This document shows, piece by piece, positions 45,929 through 55,423 of a stretch of 64,000 nt of DNA. Below the pieces are notes generated by a model. It did no database searches, had not been told where the DNA came from, and was given only the letters and a program-made list of their open reading frames with translations. Position numbers and translations under genes: made by a program. The stretch spans positions 16,838 to 80,837 of the forward strand of contig CAZOZX010000001.1 of the NCBI GenBank assembly GCA_964584415.1. The letters are read 5' to 3'. The stretch comes from PHAA01 sp964584415 (lineage in GTDB: Bacteria; Bacillota; Syntrophomonadia; Syntrophomonadales; Syntrophomonadaceae). Numbering within the stretch: position 1 is the stretch's first letter; every line of letters starts with the position of its first letter.

Positions 45929-46567
45929 TTAAATTTTCATCTTTTCGATAACAACCTTACCCGCCTTGATGCGGGCTATTTCAGGATTATCAACTTTTAA
46001 AACCTCGCCATCCGGAGCCCGGGTGATGTGGTCAGCTATGCGCAGCTGGGTTGGATTCAAACGAAAGGCAGCAATTACCGACTGTTCATCGCCCAGGGCA
46101 CCGGCATGGGCCATACCCCTCAACGCCCCCATGACCAAAATATTCCCCCCGGCTATAATCTCGGCTCCCGGATTAATATCACCTAAAATGACAATATTGC
46201 CGCGGGTAAAAAACTTCTGTCCTGATCTGAGATTGCGGCAAACCATGACTGTGTCTGCACCCTGGAGCAGTTCATGGCTTTCTAACGGTATTTGATGAGG
46301 TAAATGTCCCTGACTGCGCTTTTGGCTGTATCTCAGTTCTTTCAAGCTAAATCCGTAAATGGAGACCACAGTCTCCAATTCCCGCAATTGTTTTTCGGTC
46401 AGCCTGTTGGATCCGATATCAAGGCAAATCTCATTTTGATGCCCGAAGTCACTTACCAGGGCCAGGCTCTGTTCCAACTGGATCTTCATTTCTTCCAGAT
46501 TGTCATATGGGCTTAGATCTACTATTGTTTCTTTTCCACGTCCCTTGACGGCTGCTTCAACCGGCAT
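45929..46567 (-). CDS. minC: Septum-site inhibitor MinC
   Basis: A 212-residue MinC. The N-terminal FtsZ-inhibiting domain is followed by a C-terminal beta-helix with the marks VCRNLRSGQKF, GNIVILGDINPGAEIIAGGNILVMGALRG and HAGALGD. MinC is carried to the membrane by MinD and prevents FtsZ polymerisation. GGAGG lies 7 bases before the ATG. First gene of minCDE, with minD 17 bases downstream. Confidence 0.94.
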   Translation of the reverse strand: MPVEAAVKGRGKETIVDLSPYDNLEEMKIQLEQSLALVSDFGHQNEICLDIGSNRLTEKQLRELETVVSIYGFSLKELRYSQKRSQGHLPHQIPLESHELLQGADTVMVCRNLRSGQKFFTRGNIVILGDINPGAEIIAGGNILVMGALRGMAHAGALGDEQSVIAAFRLNPTQLRIADHITRAPDGEVLKVDNPEIARIKAGKVVIEKMKI

Positions 46568-46650
46568 AGCTTGTCCTCCTATCGCTGCTAAGGCTACAGA
46601 ACGTAATCTCTAACAACTTCTATTATTTGCAATTATTTCCTTTGAAGAAA

Positions 46651-46690
46651 AATAAAAAGATAGGGGAAATCCACGCTGATTTCCCCTATT
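46651..46690 (-). terminator. Terminator after mrdA (PBP2)
   Basis: A 12-bp hairpin (ATAGGGGAAATC/GATTTCCCCTAT) followed on the minus strand by TTTTTATTTTT. It separates the mre/PBP2 run from minCDE. Confidence 0.88.
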
Positions 46691-46776
46691 AGAGTCGTTA
46701 AAGGCTTATAAAATTAACAAAAATTACGACACGCGCTTGGCGGCGAAATTACCCTTTTTTTTTAACAAATCCCAGA

Positions 46777-48846
46777 TTAGTTCAAACCTTGGGGTTGGGT
46801 GGTGCTCTTTTCCGCCATCTGGGCCATTATGGCGGAGTAATGATCTACAATGCCAAAATATTGCTCGAAGACATCCTTGGCCACATATCCCACTGACTCA
46901 CTGCCATGCTGACCATATTCTATCACCCCGGCAAAAGCCACCTGCGGATTATCTGCCGGAGCAAAGGCTACAAACATACCATGGAACTCATTGACTGCAC
47001 TGTCACCCACCCGGTTGGTCTGGGCAGTACCGGTTTTAGTTCCCACCTTGATATTTTCCGGGAAATTGGTGAAAAGAAATGCGGCGGTCCCCCCCGACTG
47101 GGTTACCTGTACCATCGCCCGCCTGGTTTCGGCCATGGTATCGACCGAAACGGAGACCCGGTGTATCAATTCCGGCTCGATATTCTTAATGACCTCCTGT
47201 TCAGGGGACAGAATCTGCTTCACCAGGTGCGGACGCCATAAGTCCCCTCCATTAGCCAATGCAGCAATATAATCAACCAAATTTATGAGAGTATACTGGT
47301 TAGCACCCTGTCCGATTGACATGTTGAATGTGTCAAATGGCTGCCAGGTGGTATCGAAATTATAATCAATCTCGTATTGAGCCTCTAGTTGGGCCTGTTC
47401 GTTTTGTTTCCTTTTCTCGATATCCTTTACCTGCTCCGGACTGGCCTGAGACAAGAGCTGGGTATATTTTTCTTCCAATTGTTTGCGCAGATTATTGTAT
47501 TTACGGTCAATCAATAGGGCATTCAATTCCCTTTTCCATTCCGGGCTGGGGACCAAACCCTGGGCTTCATAAGGAATGTCGATTCCGGTTTTTTGCCCCA
47601 ATCCAAAGTCCTGGGCAACTTTGATCATGGTGTCTTTACCGGCTCTCCGGGCCATCTCCTGAAAGTAAACGTTGCAGGATTTGGCCATACCGCTGTAGTA
47701 GTTGAGATTGCCATGTACTCCGGTGCAGGGGATATAAGGAGCAATCCAATAGCGCCCCCCGCAATTAACATAGTCGGTTAAGGGATTCATAACATTCGCT
47801 TCCAGGGCAGCCATGCCGGTGATCGGTTTAAAAGTTGATCCGGGCGGGTAACAGACTTGAATGACGCGGTCTAAAGCTGCACCCGGATTCATGGGATTAT
47901 AAGTATCACCCTGGGGAAAATAATAAGCGGCCAGGCTGGAACTAATATTGCCCTTCCAGTCGTCGGGTCGCATGGCAGGAGTACTGGCCATGGCTAAAAC
48001 CTCACCGGTCTTTACATCCATCAATACCGTGGCCCCCACTTGGGCTTTGGGATATTTATCTTGCAGCCGGGTCAGGTTGTTTTCCAATGAACTTTCCATA
48101 ACCGTCTGTAATTTGCTGTCTATGGTAAGTTTAAGATTATTGCCGGGAATCGGCTCCTGGGTAACCAGTTCCTGAACCGGCCTGGCGTTGGCATCTACCT
48201 CCAGGCGGCGCGCCCCGTAGGTACCCCGCAAATCCACTTCGTACTGTTTTTCTATACCGGATTTGCCGATCAGGCTGTTGATGTTATATACCCCGTTAGA
48301 AGCAGCCAGCTCTTCTTGATTTATTGAATGGATGTAGCCTAAAACATGCCCAGCCGAGGTCCCCTGCGGGTATGAGCGGAGGGGTTCGATATCTATATTG
48401 ACACCGGGCAGATTGTCACGGTCTTCTTCAATCTTAACCACCAAATCCCAGGGAATATCACGCACTATTACAACCGGTTCAAATAAGCGATATTGCTGGG
48501 AAGTAATTTTCTCTTTAATAACAGTCGCGTTAATCTCGGGATAGGCAGGTTGCAGGAGTGCCGCCAGCCGATCAACCAGGCCATCCTGAATATCCTTACC
48601 GGGGTTGGTCAGGCTCAGTGTGTACACCAATTCATTAGCAGCCAAGGTATCTCCGTTGCGATCGTATATTTCCCCTCGGGACGGTTTTATCGAAACCAGG
48701 CGCATCCGATTTTCTTTGGCCTTGACCTGATAAACATCACTATAGAATAGCTGTACGACAGCCAATTTTATGGTAAGCAAAGCCAGAAGTCCGAATATAA
48801 CCAGCGTATAATTTTTCAGTCGGGTATCCAAATTACTCGATTTCAT
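46777..48846 (-). CDS. mrdA: Penicillin-binding protein 2 (elongasome transpeptidase)
   Basis: A 689-residue class B PBP: membrane anchor (residues 14-34), dimerisation/pedestal domain and transpeptidase domain with STFK at 337-340, SCN at 390-392 and KTG at 604-606. It cross-links side-wall peptidoglycan with RodA and MreBCD. Between the SCN region and the SIGQG block a charged, glutamine- and lysine-rich helical segment of about 60 residues (440-500) is inserted, longer than in standard PBP2. It overlaps mreD by 4 bases. Confidence 0.94.
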   Translation of the reverse strand: MKSSNLDTRLKNYTLVIFGLLALLTIKLAVVQLFYSDVYQVKAKENRMRLVSIKPSRGEIYDRNGDTLAANELVYTLSLTNPGKDIQDGLVDRLAALLQPAYPEINATVIKEKITSQQYRLFEPVVIVRDIPWDLVVKIEEDRDNLPGVNIDIEPLRSYPQGTSAGHVLGYIHSINQEELAASNGVYNINSLIGKSGIEKQYEVDLRGTYGARRLEVDANARPVQELVTQEPIPGNNLKLTIDSKLQTVMESSLENNLTRLQDKYPKAQVGATVLMDVKTGEVLAMASTPAMRPDDWKGNISSSLAAYYFPQGDTYNPMNPGAALDRVIQVCYPPGSTFKPITGMAALEANVMNPLTDYVNCGGRYWIAPYIPCTGVHGNLNYYSGMAKSCNVYFQEMARRAGKDTMIKVAQDFGLGQKTGIDIPYEAQGLVPSPEWKRELNALLIDRKYNNLRKQLEEKYTQLLSQASPEQVKDIEKRKQNEQAQLEAQYEIDYNFDTTWQPFDTFNMSIGQGANQYTLINLVDYIAALANGGDLWRPHLVKQILSPEQEVIKNIEPELIHRVSVSVDTMAETRRAMVQVTQSGGTAAFLFTNFPENIKVGTKTGTAQTNRVGDSAVNEFHGMFVAFAPADNPQVAFAGVIEYGQHGSESVGYVAKDVFEQYFGIVDHYSAIMAQMAEKSTTQPQGLN

Positions 48847-49349
48847 CTCAGCAGGCCTTCCTCCTTAAGCACTCCAGCACCTGAAGACCTAAAATACCAA
48901 ACGTATATCGGTATTGCTATTACGGTGTTATATATTCCCTGATAGATCAGAGCCAGAAACATATTTTTATCTAAACCAAAACCCTTTATCCCCACCAAAG
49001 AAATCACCAATATAATAGCGGTGTTTATGATAGTTCCACCAACCACACCGATAATAGCCACCAAAATATTATCTTTAAAAACCGGCCCCTCCATTTGGCC
49101 CATGATGTAGGCGGTAATCCCTTTGCTGATGGCATTTACTCCTATTATGCGGCCCAGATAAAGATCTTCCCACAAACCGCAGGCAACACCATACACTGCC
49201 CCCTTGGTAGATCCGCTGAAAACAGCATAGAAAATCACCAGTATTAGGAGCAAATCCGGCACTATCCCATGAATAGAGATTGCTCTGAACAGAGTAGTCT
49301 GGAAAAACAAGGCCAGGAAAGGCAATATAACAAGAATAAAAGAGCGCAT
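48843..49349 (-). CDS. mreD: Rod-shape protein MreD
   Basis: A 168-residue integral membrane protein with five hydrophobic segments and the MreD pattern (PDLLLILVIFYAVFSGS, GAVYGVACGLWEDLYLG). It links MreC to the cell-wall synthesis complex. Between mreC (8 bases upstream) and mrdA. Confidence 0.9.
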   Translation of the reverse strand: MRSFILVILPFLALFFQTTLFRAISIHGIVPDLLLILVIFYAVFSGSTKGAVYGVACGLWEDLYLGRIIGVNAISKGITAYIMGQMEGPVFKDNILVAIIGVVGGTIINTAIILVISLVGIKGFGLDKNMFLALIYQGIYNTVIAIPIYVWYFRSSGAGVLKEEGLLR

Positions 49350-49357
49350 CAGATTGT

Positions 49358-50212
49358 TTACACCCCTTTATTGGCTGGTTGGGTCACAACATTGAAAGAT
49401 TTAATAATCAGCACTTCTTCCAATCGGTCGAAGTTAACTGCCGGTTGTACAAAGGCAGATTGCACTAAACCGTTGGCTTCCTTTTGGATCGTTAATATTG
49501 TACCAATCTGGATGCCGGGAGGATAAACCTGGGATAAACCGGAGGTTACCACCGCTTCGCCCTCCTGTACCGTGGAATAATACGGTATATTTATCATTTT
49601 CAGCTGGCCATCACCGAATCCTTCTACAATACCGCGGTTTTCCCGCGTTTGCTGGAGTATGGCCCCTACCGCCATCTCCCGGTCCGTGATTAACAATACT
49701 TGAGCCGTGCTTCTGCTGACATTGACTATTTTACCGGCCAGCCCCTCAGGAGTAATGACCGGCATATTCACCGCCAGTCCATAGTTGGCACCCTTATCGA
49801 TGGTCAGAGTATTATACCAGTTGTTAGCACCCCGGGCTATAACCCGAGCTGCTTCCAAGCTATATTGGCCCGACTGTGTATTCTGGTAATTGAGCAAGAT
49901 CCTTAATCTCTCGGCTTCGGCCTTATATTCACGCAGCTGCATGTTATCCAGGTTAAGCTGCGCGTTCTTATCCTGCTCAGCTTGCAGTTGTTCTTCCACA
50001 CTCTGAATGCCCAGCAAATTGGTCCCGAAATTAACCAACCCCTGCTGTACCAGGTCTAGTCCTCTCTGCAGAGGCGCATAACTCTCCCGGACCAATTGTG
50101 CAGCCCCGCTTAGACTCTGGCTATTGCTTGATCCCAGCTTTACCACCAATATTAAAATTAAGGCCGTCAACAAAAGAGTCCAGAAGCCTCTTTTTCTTAA
50201 TAACCTGAACAA
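49358..50212 (-). CDS. mreC: Rod-shape protein MreC
   Basis: A 284-residue protein with an N-terminal membrane helix (FWTLLLTALILILVVKLG), a coiled coil (about 75-110) and the beta-domain (ARVIARGANNWYNTLTIDKG, VITPEGLAGKIVNVS, GQLKMINIPYYSTVQEGEAVVTSG). It scaffolds the elongasome outside the membrane. The TTG start follows GGGTG by 7 bases. It is 14 bases after mreB. Confidence 0.93.
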   Translation of the reverse strand: MFRLLRKRGFWTLLLTALILILVVKLGSSNSQSLSGAAQLVRESYAPLQRGLDLVQQGLVNFGTNLLGIQSVEEQLQAEQDKNAQLNLDNMQLREYKAEAERLRILLNYQNTQSGQYSLEAARVIARGANNWYNTLTIDKGANYGLAVNMPVITPEGLAGKIVNVSRSTAQVLLITDREMAVGAILQQTRENRGIVEGFGDGQLKMINIPYYSTVQEGEAVVTSGLSQVYPPGIQIGTILTIQKEANGLVQSAFVQPAVNFDRLEEVLIIKSFNVVTQPANKGV

Positions 50213-50226
50213 TCCTATTCACCCGA

Positions 50227-51249
50227 TCAAGCGTTTCTTTTAGGATTCAAAATCAGTCTTTTTAGGGTCTCGATATTCTCCAGAACCCTGCCAGTTCCGC
50301 GCGCTACTGCTAGAAGGGGCTCCTCACAAACATAAACAGGCATGTGGGTTTCATATCCGATCAACTTATCCAAACCGCGCAATAATGATCCACCACCGGC
50401 CATCACTATGCCCCTATCCATAATATCGGAGGCTAGTTCCGGCGGGGTTTTCTCCAAACAAACCTTGATTCCTTCCACAATCTGTTCCACGGTCTCCCTC
50501 AATGCCTGTTGAATCTCAACCGAAGAAACTTGTATAGTCTGGGGCAGTCCACTGACCAGATCCCGCCCCTTGACCTCATAAAATTCCTCGGGCTCCTCCC
50601 AAAGTGCTGACCCAATGTTGATTTTTATATTCTCGGCGGTTCGCTCTCCGATAAGCAGGTTATAATTTCTCTTCAGATGCTGGATAATGGCCTCATCCAT
50701 TTTGTCTCCGGCCACCCTGACTGATTTAGCCGTGACGATGCCACCCAGGGAAATAACCGCTACCTCGGTAGTGCCTCCCCCGATATCTACGATCATATTA
50801 CCAGTGGGCTCATGCACGGGCAGCCCTGCGCCTATAGCCGCAGCCATTGGTTCTTCCAGTAAATAGGCCTCCTTGGCACCTCCCGCCAAAGCGGCTTCCT
50901 TGACTGCTCTTTCCTCAACCGTGGTACAACCAGTTGGTATACTGATCACAACCCTGGGCTTAACCAGGGATTTTTTTCCGCCCAGAGCCTTGCCGATAAA
51001 ATACTTCAGCATGGATTGGGTCACGTCGAAATCCGCTATTACCCCGTCCTTCATGGGACGAATAGCCACAATATTGCCAGGGGTACGGCCAATCATCTGT
51101 TTGGCATCCTCGCCTACCGCGACCACCCTTCCGCTATGCACCTGGATAGCCACTACCGAAGGTTCAGTTAATATAACCCCATGCCCTTTCAAATGAACCA
51201 GGGTGTTGGCAGTACCTAAATCTATCCCTAAATCTTTGCTGAATAACAC
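50227..51249 (-). CDS. mreB: Rod-shape actin homologue MreB
   Basis: A 340-residue bacterial actin: phosphate-1 [15 protein letters not shown], the phosphate-2 region [14 protein letters not shown] and adenosine region [12 protein letters not shown]. It forms membrane filaments that steer wall synthesis. The GTG start follows AAGGAGG. First of mreBCD-mrdA; radC lies upstream. Confidence 0.96.
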   Translation of the reverse strand: MLFSKDLGIDLGTANTLVHLKGHGVILTEPSVVAIQVHSGRVVAVGEDAKQMIGRTPGNIVAIRPMKDGVIADFDVTQSMLKYFIGKALGGKKSLVKPRVVISIPTGCTTVEERAVKEAALAGGAKEAYLLEEPMAAAIGAGLPVHEPTGNMIVDIGGGTTEVAVISLGGIVTAKSVRVAGDKMDEAIIQHLKRNYNLLIGERTAENIKINIGSALWEEPEEFYEVKGRDLVSGLPQTIQVSSVEIQQALRETVEQIVEGIKVCLEKTPPELASDIMDRGIVMAGGGSLLRGLDKLIGYETHMPVYVCEEPLLAVARGTGRVLENIETLKRLILNPKRNA

Positions 51250-51270
51250 GATAGGAGTCCTCCTTAAGTT

Positions 51271-51966
51271 TTATATTAAACCTTTTTCTTTAAAACTACA
51301 GTAACCTTGCTCTCCTATGATAACATGATCCAGTATTTCAATCCCCATAATTTGCCCCGCTTCAATCAAACGGCTGGTAATCTCGATATCCTGGCGGCTA
51401 GGTGATGGATCGCCGCTGGGATGATTATGGGCCAGAATTATGGAAGCCGCGCTGCGTTTTACTGCGGTTTTGAACACTTCCCGGGGATGAACGATAGAGC
51501 TATGTAAGCCTCCTACCGATATGTTCTCTTTGGTTATGACCCCGCCTTTTCTATCCAGATATAGAGCCAGAAAATGCTCCCGGTCATAGTCACGCATCTC
51601 TTGCAGCAAAACCTTGTCGGCATACTGCTGAACATCATAGGGGGACCGAATCAGCCACCTGGTCTCAACATCCCGGCACACCCGGCTGCCCATTTCCAGG
51701 GCGGCTTTGATGTTGGCCGCTTTAGCTTTGCCGACACCTTTGACCTGGGTCAACTCCTCCAGTGTGGCATCTTTAAGGTGTCTCAGTCCCTGGTAGGTAG
51801 TTAGCAGTTGATTAGCCAGCTCCAGGGCACTGGTTTCTCTGGTTCCGTTGCCTAAAATGATGGCCAGCAATTCGTGATCATTAAGGTGATCAGCACCAAT
51901 ATTGATTAACTTTTCCCGGGGCCTGGAATCACTGGGCATATCCTTAATAAGAGTGGTGTATTGCAT
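51271..51966 (-). CDS. radC: RadC/JAB1 domain protein
   Basis: A 231-residue RadC: helix-hairpin-helix (VKGVGKAKAANIKAALEMG) and the JAMM metal site EVFKTAVKRSAASIILAHNHPSGDPSPS. The family was once linked to DNA repair, but the role is unsettled. It starts 3 bases after maf, as in many Firmicutes (maf-radC-mreBCD). Confidence 0.94.
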   Translation of the reverse strand: MQYTTLIKDMPSDSRPREKLINIGADHLNDHELLAIILGNGTRETSALELANQLLTTYQGLRHLKDATLEELTQVKGVGKAKAANIKAALEMGSRVCRDVETRWLIRSPYDVQQYADKVLLQEMRDYDREHFLALYLDRKGGVITKENISVGGLHSSIVHPREVFKTAVKRSAASIILAHNHPSGDPSPSRQDIEITSRLIEAGQIMGIEILDHVIIGEQGYCSFKEKGLI

Positions 51967-51969
51967 GGG

Positions 51970-52554
51970 TTAGTAAACCTCCAACAAATCCAACCCTTTT
52001 CTTCGCAGCATTAGATTCAGCCTATTCAATGGCAATCCCACTACATTGAAAAAACATCCTTCGATACGATCAATCAGCAGTGCGCCGCATCCTTGTATCG
52101 CATAGGCTCCCGCTTTATCCATCCATTCGCCGTGGTTGAGGTAATTATCTATGTCCCGGACAGACAGGGGGCGAAAAAACACATCGGTGCACTCAACCGC
52201 CAGGTCCGGCGAACCATCTCCTGCTTCGACAACACATAGACCGGTCATAACCTGGTGGACCTGGCCACTCAAACAGGATAGCATAGCCTGGGCTTCATTA
52301 CGGTCGGCCGGTTTGCCCATGACCTTACCCTCCCAGCTCACCACTGTATCAGCGGCTATGACAATGCCATCCTCCAAACCCTGGAGAATCTGCTGGGCTT
52401 TTTGCCAGGCTATGGTACGAACTAAATCTTCCGGTGATTTTGATATAGAGAGGTCTTCTGTTATATTGGCGGGGAAAACTTTAAAATCAAGCCCCATCTG
52501 CTGTAGCAGCGACTGTCGCCGAGGTGATTCTGACGCCAGAATAATCTTCTTCAA
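51970..52554 (-). CDS. maf: Nucleotide pyrophosphatase Maf
   Basis: A 194-residue Maf/YhdE protein beginning KKIILASESPRRQSLL with IVIAADTVVSWEGKVMGKP in the middle. It hydrolyses non-canonical NTPs (dTTP/UTP or related). The start is TTG. It lies upstream of radC and after a DUF4321 gene. Confidence 0.94.
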   Translation of the reverse strand: MKKIILASESPRRQSLLQQMGLDFKVFPANITEDLSISKSPEDLVRTIAWQKAQQILQGLEDGIVIAADTVVSWEGKVMGKPADRNEAQAMLSCLSGQVHQVMTGLCVVEAGDGSPDLAVECTDVFFRPLSVRDIDNYLNHGEWMDKAGAYAIQGCGALLIDRIEGCFFNVVGLPLNRLNLMLRRKGLDLLEVY

Positions 52555-52572
52555 TTTTCAAACCTCATATAA

Positions 52573-52860
52573 TCAAAGCCTTTGGTAGAATACCCAGGCT
52601 ATAACGAAACCTAATATGCTGAAGAAATTTATATTGAACATAAACCCAAAAGTCAGCGAGAAAACGTGAAGGTCCATAGTGAACGCCGGCAGGCCAACAC
52701 TTTGTACATGGCCCAGGATACCGACTGCAGGCCACATTTTTACGATAACGTCTCCTATCCAACTGCCGATTATGCCCCCTATAACCAAAAGCAATAAAAG
52801 CAATTGCCAACCCGGATAGGTACGCGTTCTCCCAGCCAACCGGTTCTCCCCCTGTAACAT
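52573..52860 (-). CDS. DUF4321 small membrane protein
   Basis: A 95-residue protein with two hydrophobic segments (about 19-36 and 69-92) and the DUF4321 pattern WQLLLLLLVIGGIIGSWIGD ... GFMFNINFFSILG. It is a usual neighbour of maf in Clostridia. Function unknown. Confidence 0.85.
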   Translation of the reverse strand: MLQGENRLAGRTRTYPGWQLLLLLLVIGGIIGSWIGDVIVKMWPAVGILGHVQSVGLPAFTMDLHVFSLTFGFMFNINFFSILGFVIAWVFYQRL

Positions 52861-52867
52861 TTTTTAA

Positions 52868-52896
52868 AGTTTAGCATTAGTATGTACCAAAAACAA
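52868..52896 (-). promoter_or_regulatory. Candidate promoter of the DUF4321-maf-radC-mre run
   Basis: On the minus strand, TTGTTT (52891-52896), 17 bases, TAAACT (52868-52873), just ahead of the first gene. Confidence 0.45.
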
Positions 52897-52909
52897 GGCA
52901 GATAAGAAA

Positions 52910-52933
52910 GGAGGCCGTCCTAAAAGCAGCCTC
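52910..52933 (-). terminator. Weak terminator after rex
   Basis: A GGAGGC/GCCTCC hairpin followed by TTTCTT on the minus strand. Confidence 0.4.
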
Positions 52934-52945
52934 CCGCGCTATTTC

Positions 52946-53575
52946 TTAGCGGTTATGGGAAAGATTGAAACTCAGCACCTTCAAGTTGACTGCCAGATCA
53001 ACGTTTCTTAAGATAACATCAGGCGGCACTTTGAGTACCTGGGGCGAAAAGTTAAGGATGGCCGCGACTCCCGCATCTGTCAGGCGGTCAGTTATCTTTT
53101 GCGCTTCACTGGCCGGAACCGTAATGATACCGATATTAATGTCGAGCGCCTTAACCAGCTTTTCCAGGCTATCGATCGAATCCACCGTTATCCCGGCTAA
53201 ATTCTGACCTACTATACTCTTATCGACATCGAAAATAGCCCGGATTGAAAATCCCCTCTGTCTGAAACCCTCATAAAGAGCCAGGGCCGATCCTAATTTT
53301 CCGGCTCCAATGATAGCCAAATTCCATTCTTTATTCAGCCCCAATATTTTGGTCAAATAGCCCAACAGTTCGTCTACCCGGTATCCTACTCCCCGGGTGC
53401 CGAACTCGCCAAAATAAGCCAGGTCTTTACGCACCTGAGCGGAACTGACCCCAACACTGTTGGCAATCTCTTCGGACGAAACGGTCTCAACGCCTGCTTT
53501 CCTTAAGTTACTGAGCTGACGGGAGTAAATTGATAGTCGTATTACGGTAGCTTCAGGAATCTTGTATACTTTCAA
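52946..53575 (-). CDS. rex: Redox-sensing repressor Rex
   Basis: A 209-residue regulator with an N-terminal winged helix (IPEATVIRLSIYSRQLSNL, SSAQVRKDLAYFGEFGTRGVGY) and a Rossmann domain (IIGAGKLGSAL) that reads the NADH/NAD+ ratio. It represses fermentation and anaerobic-metabolism genes when NADH is low. The TTG at 53575 is preferred for GGAG 9 bases upstream; the frame opens to 53605. Single gene between opposite terminators. Confidence 0.95.
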   Translation of the reverse strand: MKVYKIPEATVIRLSIYSRQLSNLRKAGVETVSSEEIANSVGVSSAQVRKDLAYFGEFGTRGVGYRVDELLGYLTKILGLNKEWNLAIIGAGKLGSALALYEGFRQRGFSIRAIFDVDKSIVGQNLAGITVDSIDSLEKLVKALDINIGIITVPASEAQKITDRLTDAGVAAILNFSPQVLKVPPDVILRNVDLAVNLKVLSFNLSHNR

Positions 53576-53654
53576 AATTCCCCACTCCTTTGTTATAAAA
53601 ATCACTATCTCTATTATGTATGTAAATCAGCAAATTGGCAAAAGTTTTCTAGGA

Positions 53655-53686
53655 CAAAAAAACCCTCCCCAGCGACCGGGAAGAGT
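53655..53686 (-). terminator. Terminator after pit
   Basis: On the minus strand, ACTCTTCCC and GGGGAGGGT arms are followed by seven T, about 30 bases after the pit stop. Confidence 0.8.
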
Positions 53687-53712
53687 CAATGAATCTTTGA
53701 TAAGGCTCACAA

Positions 53713-54717
53713 CTACTTAAACATTGTCAAGAGACGATAGCACAGCAATGAGACTAATGCAGCCGATGGTATGGTGACAAACCAGGCTATTACTATCTGG
53801 CGGGCAATGTTCCAACGAACTCCCTTGATTCTTTTGGCAGCCCCTACCCCCATAATCGAAGATGAAACCACGTGGGTGGTACTAACCGGTATACCCAATG
53901 TACTTGCGCCGTATATGACCAAGGAAGAGGTAAAATCGGCAGCAAAACCATTGATAGGCTCGATGCGGAATATCTTGCCGCCCATGGTACGAATGATCCG
54001 CCAACCACCAAAAGCTGTACCAGCAGACATGGCAATAGCACAGGCAATTTTGGCCCACAGAGGAACCGTAAAGGTAGATATCATTCCGGCCCCCATCAAG
54101 CTCATAGTAATAATCCCCATTGACTTCTGAGCATCATTGGATCCGTGCGCAAAGGCCGCCATACATGCAGTTAATACCTGCAAGCTCCGGAACCTCAAAT
54201 TTATTCGAACCGGTGATGACTTGCTGAAGATCCAAAACAACAAGGTCATGATCATACTGCCCATCACCAGTCCAATTAATGGTGAACTAATCAGACCGAC
54301 AACGATTTTGGTCAAACCATGCCATAAAACCGCAGCTGAACCGCTCCGAGCGATGACCGCCCCAACCAGCCCTCCAATAAGAGCATGGGAAGAGCTGCTG
54401 GGAATTCCAAAATACCAGGTAAAAATATTCCAAAAGATAGCCCCTATTAAGGCTGACAGTATTACCAGCGGCACTACATCAGCGCCGGCTACTATATTCT
54501 TGCCGATAGTAGCTGCAACCGCGGTACCGCTGATCGCTCCCAAAAAATTAAAACCAGCGGCTATAAGAATAGCATTACGAGGCGATACTGCTTTGGTTGA
54601 TACCGAAGTGGCAATAGCATTGGCGGTATCGTGAAATCCATTTATATAATCAAACAACAGAGCAAACATTACGATTATGACTACCCAACCACTGCTGAAC
54701 ACATCCGCGTTAAACAT
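53713..54717 (-). CDS. pit: Inorganic phosphate transporter (PiT family)
   Basis: A 334-residue membrane protein with about ten helices and the two PiT repeats GFHDTANAIATSVSTKAVSP and AFAHGSNDAQKSMGIITMSLM. It moves phosphate (or metal-phosphate) with protons. It overlaps its DUF47 partner by 8 bases, a standard pairing. Confidence 0.94.
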   Translation of the reverse strand: MFNADVFSSGWVVIIVMFALLFDYINGFHDTANAIATSVSTKAVSPRNAILIAAGFNFLGAISGTAVAATIGKNIVAGADVVPLVILSALIGAIFWNIFTWYFGIPSSSSHALIGGLVGAVIARSGSAAVLWHGLTKIVVGLISSPLIGLVMGSMIMTLLFWIFSKSSPVRINLRFRSLQVLTACMAAFAHGSNDAQKSMGIITMSLMGAGMISTFTVPLWAKIACAIAMSAGTAFGGWRIIRTMGGKIFRIEPINGFAADFTSSLVIYGASTLGIPVSTTHVVSSSIMGVGAAKRIKGVRWNIARQIVIAWFVTIPSAALVSLLCYRLLTMFK

Positions 54718-55342
54718 ATTTGACCGCTATCCCTTTTAGCACATTGGCTACATCCTCGCAATTATCAAGGGTAGTCTCCAGGTGCTCGTAGATTTCCTTC
54801 CACTTTAACATGTATACGGCATCGTCGGTTTGCTCAAACAACCGGGCTATACCGGCTCTATACAGATTGTCTCCCTCGTGTTCATGTCCCCTGATTCTTT
54901 CACAGGAATCAACGATTGGTTGGTGGTTGGTCTTAACATCCCTTAATTTAAGGACTGCTTTTTGAATCTCGTCGGAGGCTTCTTCCAATACATTGACCAA
55001 AGCCGGGATGAATCTCTCTTTTGGTTGGGCGCAATTGTATATCACCATCTTTTCCATGGTACCCTGGATATGATCCAAAACCTGATTTAAAGAGTGTGAT
55101 AAGGACAATATGTCTTCCCGGTCGAAAGGAGTTATGAAGGAGTGATTAATCTGGTCCATAACCTCAGCAAATATTTGATCGCCGCGGTGTTCCACCTTAT
55201 TGATTCTTTCCAAATTGGCATATTTATCGCCGCGTTCTACAAAATACCCCTTCAAAATCTGGGTGGCTTCGCAGATAGCCGCAGCCTGCTCTTCAAAATA
55301 GCCGAAAAACTTAACTTCTTGAGGCTTGAACTTGAACGCCAA
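54710..55342 (-). CDS. DUF47 (PhoU-like) phosphate-transport accessory protein
   Basis: A 210-residue, all-helical PhoU-like protein with the DUF47 features (FFGYFEEQAAAICEATQILK, RINKVEHRGDQIFAEVMDQ, GHEHEGDNLYRAGI). It is proposed to gate the Pit transporter, encoded just after it. The TTG start follows GGAGGAA. A promoter is at 55380-55408. Confidence 0.92.
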   Translation of the reverse strand: MAFKFKPQEVKFFGYFEEQAAAICEATQILKGYFVERGDKYANLERINKVEHRGDQIFAEVMDQINHSFITPFDREDILSLSHSLNQVLDHIQGTMEKMVIYNCAQPKERFIPALVNVLEEASDEIQKAVLKLRDVKTNHQPIVDSCERIRGHEHEGDNLYRAGIARLFEQTDDAVYMLKWKEIYEHLETTLDNCEDVANVLKGIAVKYV

Positions 55343-55379
55343 GCTTATATTCCTCCCATCCTATTTCACTACATTTCTT

Positions 55380-55408
55380 ATTATAGCAGTACCTGGTTGG
55401 TAAGTTAA
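55380..55408 (-). promoter_or_regulatory. Sigma-A promoter of DUF47-pit
   Basis: On the minus strand, TTAACT (55403-55408), 17 bases with TG at the extended -10 position, TATAAT (55380-55385). Confidence 0.8.
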
Positions 55409-55423
55409 TAATGTGCTAGCCAA

